The translations under genes were made by a program, and so were the position numbers. The notes beneath the pieces are model-generated. The model saw only the letters and a program-made list of their open reading frames with translations. It was not told where the DNA came from and ran no database searches. DNA of 6,669 nucleotides, taken from Bacillota bacterium. GTDB taxonomy: Bacteria > Bacillota_E > Symbiobacteriia > Symbiobacteriales > Symbiobacteriaceae. Position 1 is the stretch's first letter; every line of letters starts with the position of its first letter. Where the stretch lies: contig QGVE01000141.1 in the NCBI GenBank assembly GCA_003242675.1, positions 1 through 6,669 of the forward strand. The letters are read 5' to 3'. This document shows, one piece after another, positions 5,541 to 6,669 of this stretch.

Positions 5541-6245
5541 TCACCACTCCAGGGTGACGTTCATCCGGCGGATGCGGTCCTCGCCCCCCTCGGTCACGCC
5601 CACGGCCACCACGGCCATGTCATCCGCGGGGCGACCCTCGTCCAGCTTCATCGCCTCGTCCAGGACCCGGTCGGCCAGGGCCTGCATCTTCGCCGGGTCG
5701 GCCTCCCGGAGCAGCGCCTCCAAGGCCTCCACCGGCCACTGCCGCCCGTGCCACCGGCCGGCCGAGTAGATGCCGTCCGTCATGGCCAGGGCCACCAGCC
5801 CGGCCTCCAGCGCCACCTCGGCGATCACCGGCCGCAGCGCCTCCCGCATGCCGATCGGCTCGACGGGCTCGTCCAGCCGCAGAATGGTGCCGTCGCCCCG
5901 GCGGACCAGCACGGGCACGTGGGTGTTGCGGGTGACCACCAGGGTGCCGCTGCGGGCATCCACGGAGAGCAGCACCAGCTCCGCGGAGACCTTGCCGTCC
6001 CGCACCGCGTACAGGTAGTCGTGCACCCCCCGGGCCACCGCGCCGTCCCGCACGCCGTCAGCGACCAGCTGCAGCGCCTTCGCGACCACCAGCTGGCTGA
6101 GCCGCTTGGCCGCCCGGCCGTGCCGCTGCCCGTCGACCAGGATGGCGGTGAGGCCGCCCCGCGGCCTCTCCACCAGTTCTAGAGAGTCCCCACTTTCCGT
6201 CAGCCCAAACTTCGGAACCTTGGCGACGGCCATCGTCACCTGCAC
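5541..6245 (-). CDS. Stand-alone PP2C / SpoIIE-type protein phosphatase
   Basis: A soluble 234-residue protein consisting almost entirely of a PP2C-like SpoIIE phosphatase domain, which removes phosphate from serine or threonine using two metal ions. The metal ligands are recognisable: D38-G39 in VDGQRHGRAA (37-46, equivalent to the DGMGHG motif of SpoIIE/RsbU), D157-G158 in MTDGIYSAG (155-163) and D208-D209 in ADDMAVVAV (207-215). It has no sensor, coiled-coil or membrane part, unlike SpoIIE, RsbU or RsbP. The start is GTG at 6245, chosen because GGGAGG (6259-6254) is 8 bases upstream; an ATG at 6233 would be 20 bases from it. The P-loop gene follows after 21 bases. In this family the usual target is a phosphorylated STAS anti-anti-sigma factor, but none is encoded here, so the target is unknown. 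Confidence 0.88.
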   Translation of the reverse strand: MQVTMAVAKVPKFGLTESGDSLELVERPRGGLTAILVDGQRHGRAAKRLSQLVVAKALQLVADGVRDGAVARGVHDYLYAVRDGKVSAELVLLSVDARSGTLVVTRNTHVPVLVRRGDGTILRLDEPVEPIGMREALRPVIAEVALEAGLVALAMTDGIYSAGRWHGRQWPVEALEALLREADPAKMQALADRVLDEAMKLDEGRPADDMAVVAVGVTEGGEDRIRRMNVTLEW

Positions 6246-6315
6246 GGCCCATGCCTCCCATGCCCTCCGATCATCCCCGGGCCCTCTGCCCGGGCCCGCG
6301 CCGCGTGCCCCGGGG
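6246..6315 (-). other. Short gap with a GC hairpin between the PTS gene and the phosphatase gene
   Basis: CCCGGGC (6276-6282) and GCCCGGG (6288-6294) form a perfect 7-pair stem with a 5-base loop, about 22 bases past the PTS stop. No T run follows on the minus strand, so this is a weak or processing hairpin rather than a clear terminator. No promoter for the phosphatase gene is visible in the remaining bases, so that gene may be reached by read-through. Confidence 0.35.
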
Positions 6316-6669
6316 CTACCCCTGCGGCGTCCCGGGCCGCCCCGGCTGCGGCTCCGGCTCCCCGGCCGGCTCCGCCGGCGAAGCCGGGCGGGCCATCGCC
6401 TGCCGCAGGGCCCGCTCGATCTCGCCCGCCCGGGGGCCCATCACGACCTGGATGGAGGAGCCGGCCCGCACCACCCCGGCGGCGCCCAGGGCGCGCAGGG
6501 CGGCATCGTCCACCGCCTCCGGGCGGTCCACCTCCAGCCGCAAGCGGGTCATGCAGGCGGTCAGGCTGCGCACGTTGCCGGCCCCGCCCAGAGCCTCCCG
6601 GATGGCGGCGCGCTCCCCCCGCTCCTCGGCCCCAGCGTCCGCCCCGCCCTTCGCCGGCTCCCGAGCTGG
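6316..6669 (-). CDS. PTS sugar permease, IIB domain at the C-terminus (start outside the window)
   Basis: The frame is open from the right edge to a TAG at 6318-6316 (117 residues visible). The domain is the IIB phosphotransfer unit of the glucose/N-acetylglucosamine PTS family. It contains REALGGAGNVRSLTACMTRLRLEV (24-47), with the phosphate-carrying Cys39 in ACMTRLR, then LRALGAAGVV (58-67) and IQVVMGPRAGEIERAL (73-88). In this family IIB is often fused after the membrane IIC channel, and the charged, Ala/Gly-rich linker at residues 1-22 fits that. The IIC part would lie to the right. A GTG at 6573 could be taken as a start, but it falls inside the conserved domain and would cut off its first helix. 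After the domain comes a Pro/Glu/Gly-rich tail (about 94-117) with no IIA domain. The sugar cannot be named from this part. Confidence 0.85.
   Translation of the reverse strand, partial: PAREPAKGGADAGAEERGERAAIREALGGAGNVRSLTACMTRLRLEVDRPEAVDDAALRALGAAGVVRAGSSIQVVMGPRAGEIERALRQAMARPASPAEPAGEPEPQPGRPGTPQG

Overview
The window is a very GC-rich (estimated by eye at about two thirds or more G+C), tightly packed bacterial segment in which every supported gene lies on the minus strand. The ribosome-binding sites are strong AGGAGG/GGGAGG types, TTG and GTG starts occur, and the one clear promoter is a textbook sigma-A site. SecD and SecF are separate adjacent proteins, and there is a SpoIIE-type phosphatase. 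Together this suggests a high-GC thermophilic Firmicute of the Symbiobacterium/Moorella kind. This placement is inference from gene style and order; no ribosomal RNA or other marker is present to settle it.

Layout in the direction of transcription (right to left): the C-terminal end of a PTS sugar permease carrying its IIB domain (6669-6316, start outside the window); a stand-alone PP2C/SpoIIE-type phosphatase (6245-5541); a 123-residue P-loop kinase-like protein (5519-5148) whose stop overlaps the start of a type I signal peptidase, lepB (5148-4576); an HD-domain phosphohydrolase-like protein starting at TTG (4502-3837); a strong promoter (3824-3796) and a structured leader; secD (3681-2431), whose stop directly abuts secF (2430-1504); a terminator-like palindrome (1382-1359) in a 317-base intergenic region; and a divergent magnesium-chelatase-type AAA+ ATPase (1186 to the left edge, unfinished).

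The middle of the window is a protein-export block. SecD and SecF help pull proteins across the membrane after SecA-driven translocation, and LepB removes the signal peptides. The HD protein, P-loop protein and PP2C phosphatase are soluble proteins carried with them; their substrates cannot be read from the sequence. The most noteworthy points are the secD leader, where a terminator-like hairpin has an arm that could also mask the secD ribosome-binding site, the small P-loop family coupled to lepB, and the ChlI-like ATPase, which runs into a proline-rich linker and may continue into a further domain beyond the edge. No mobile element, CRISPR array, tRNA or rRNA was seen.
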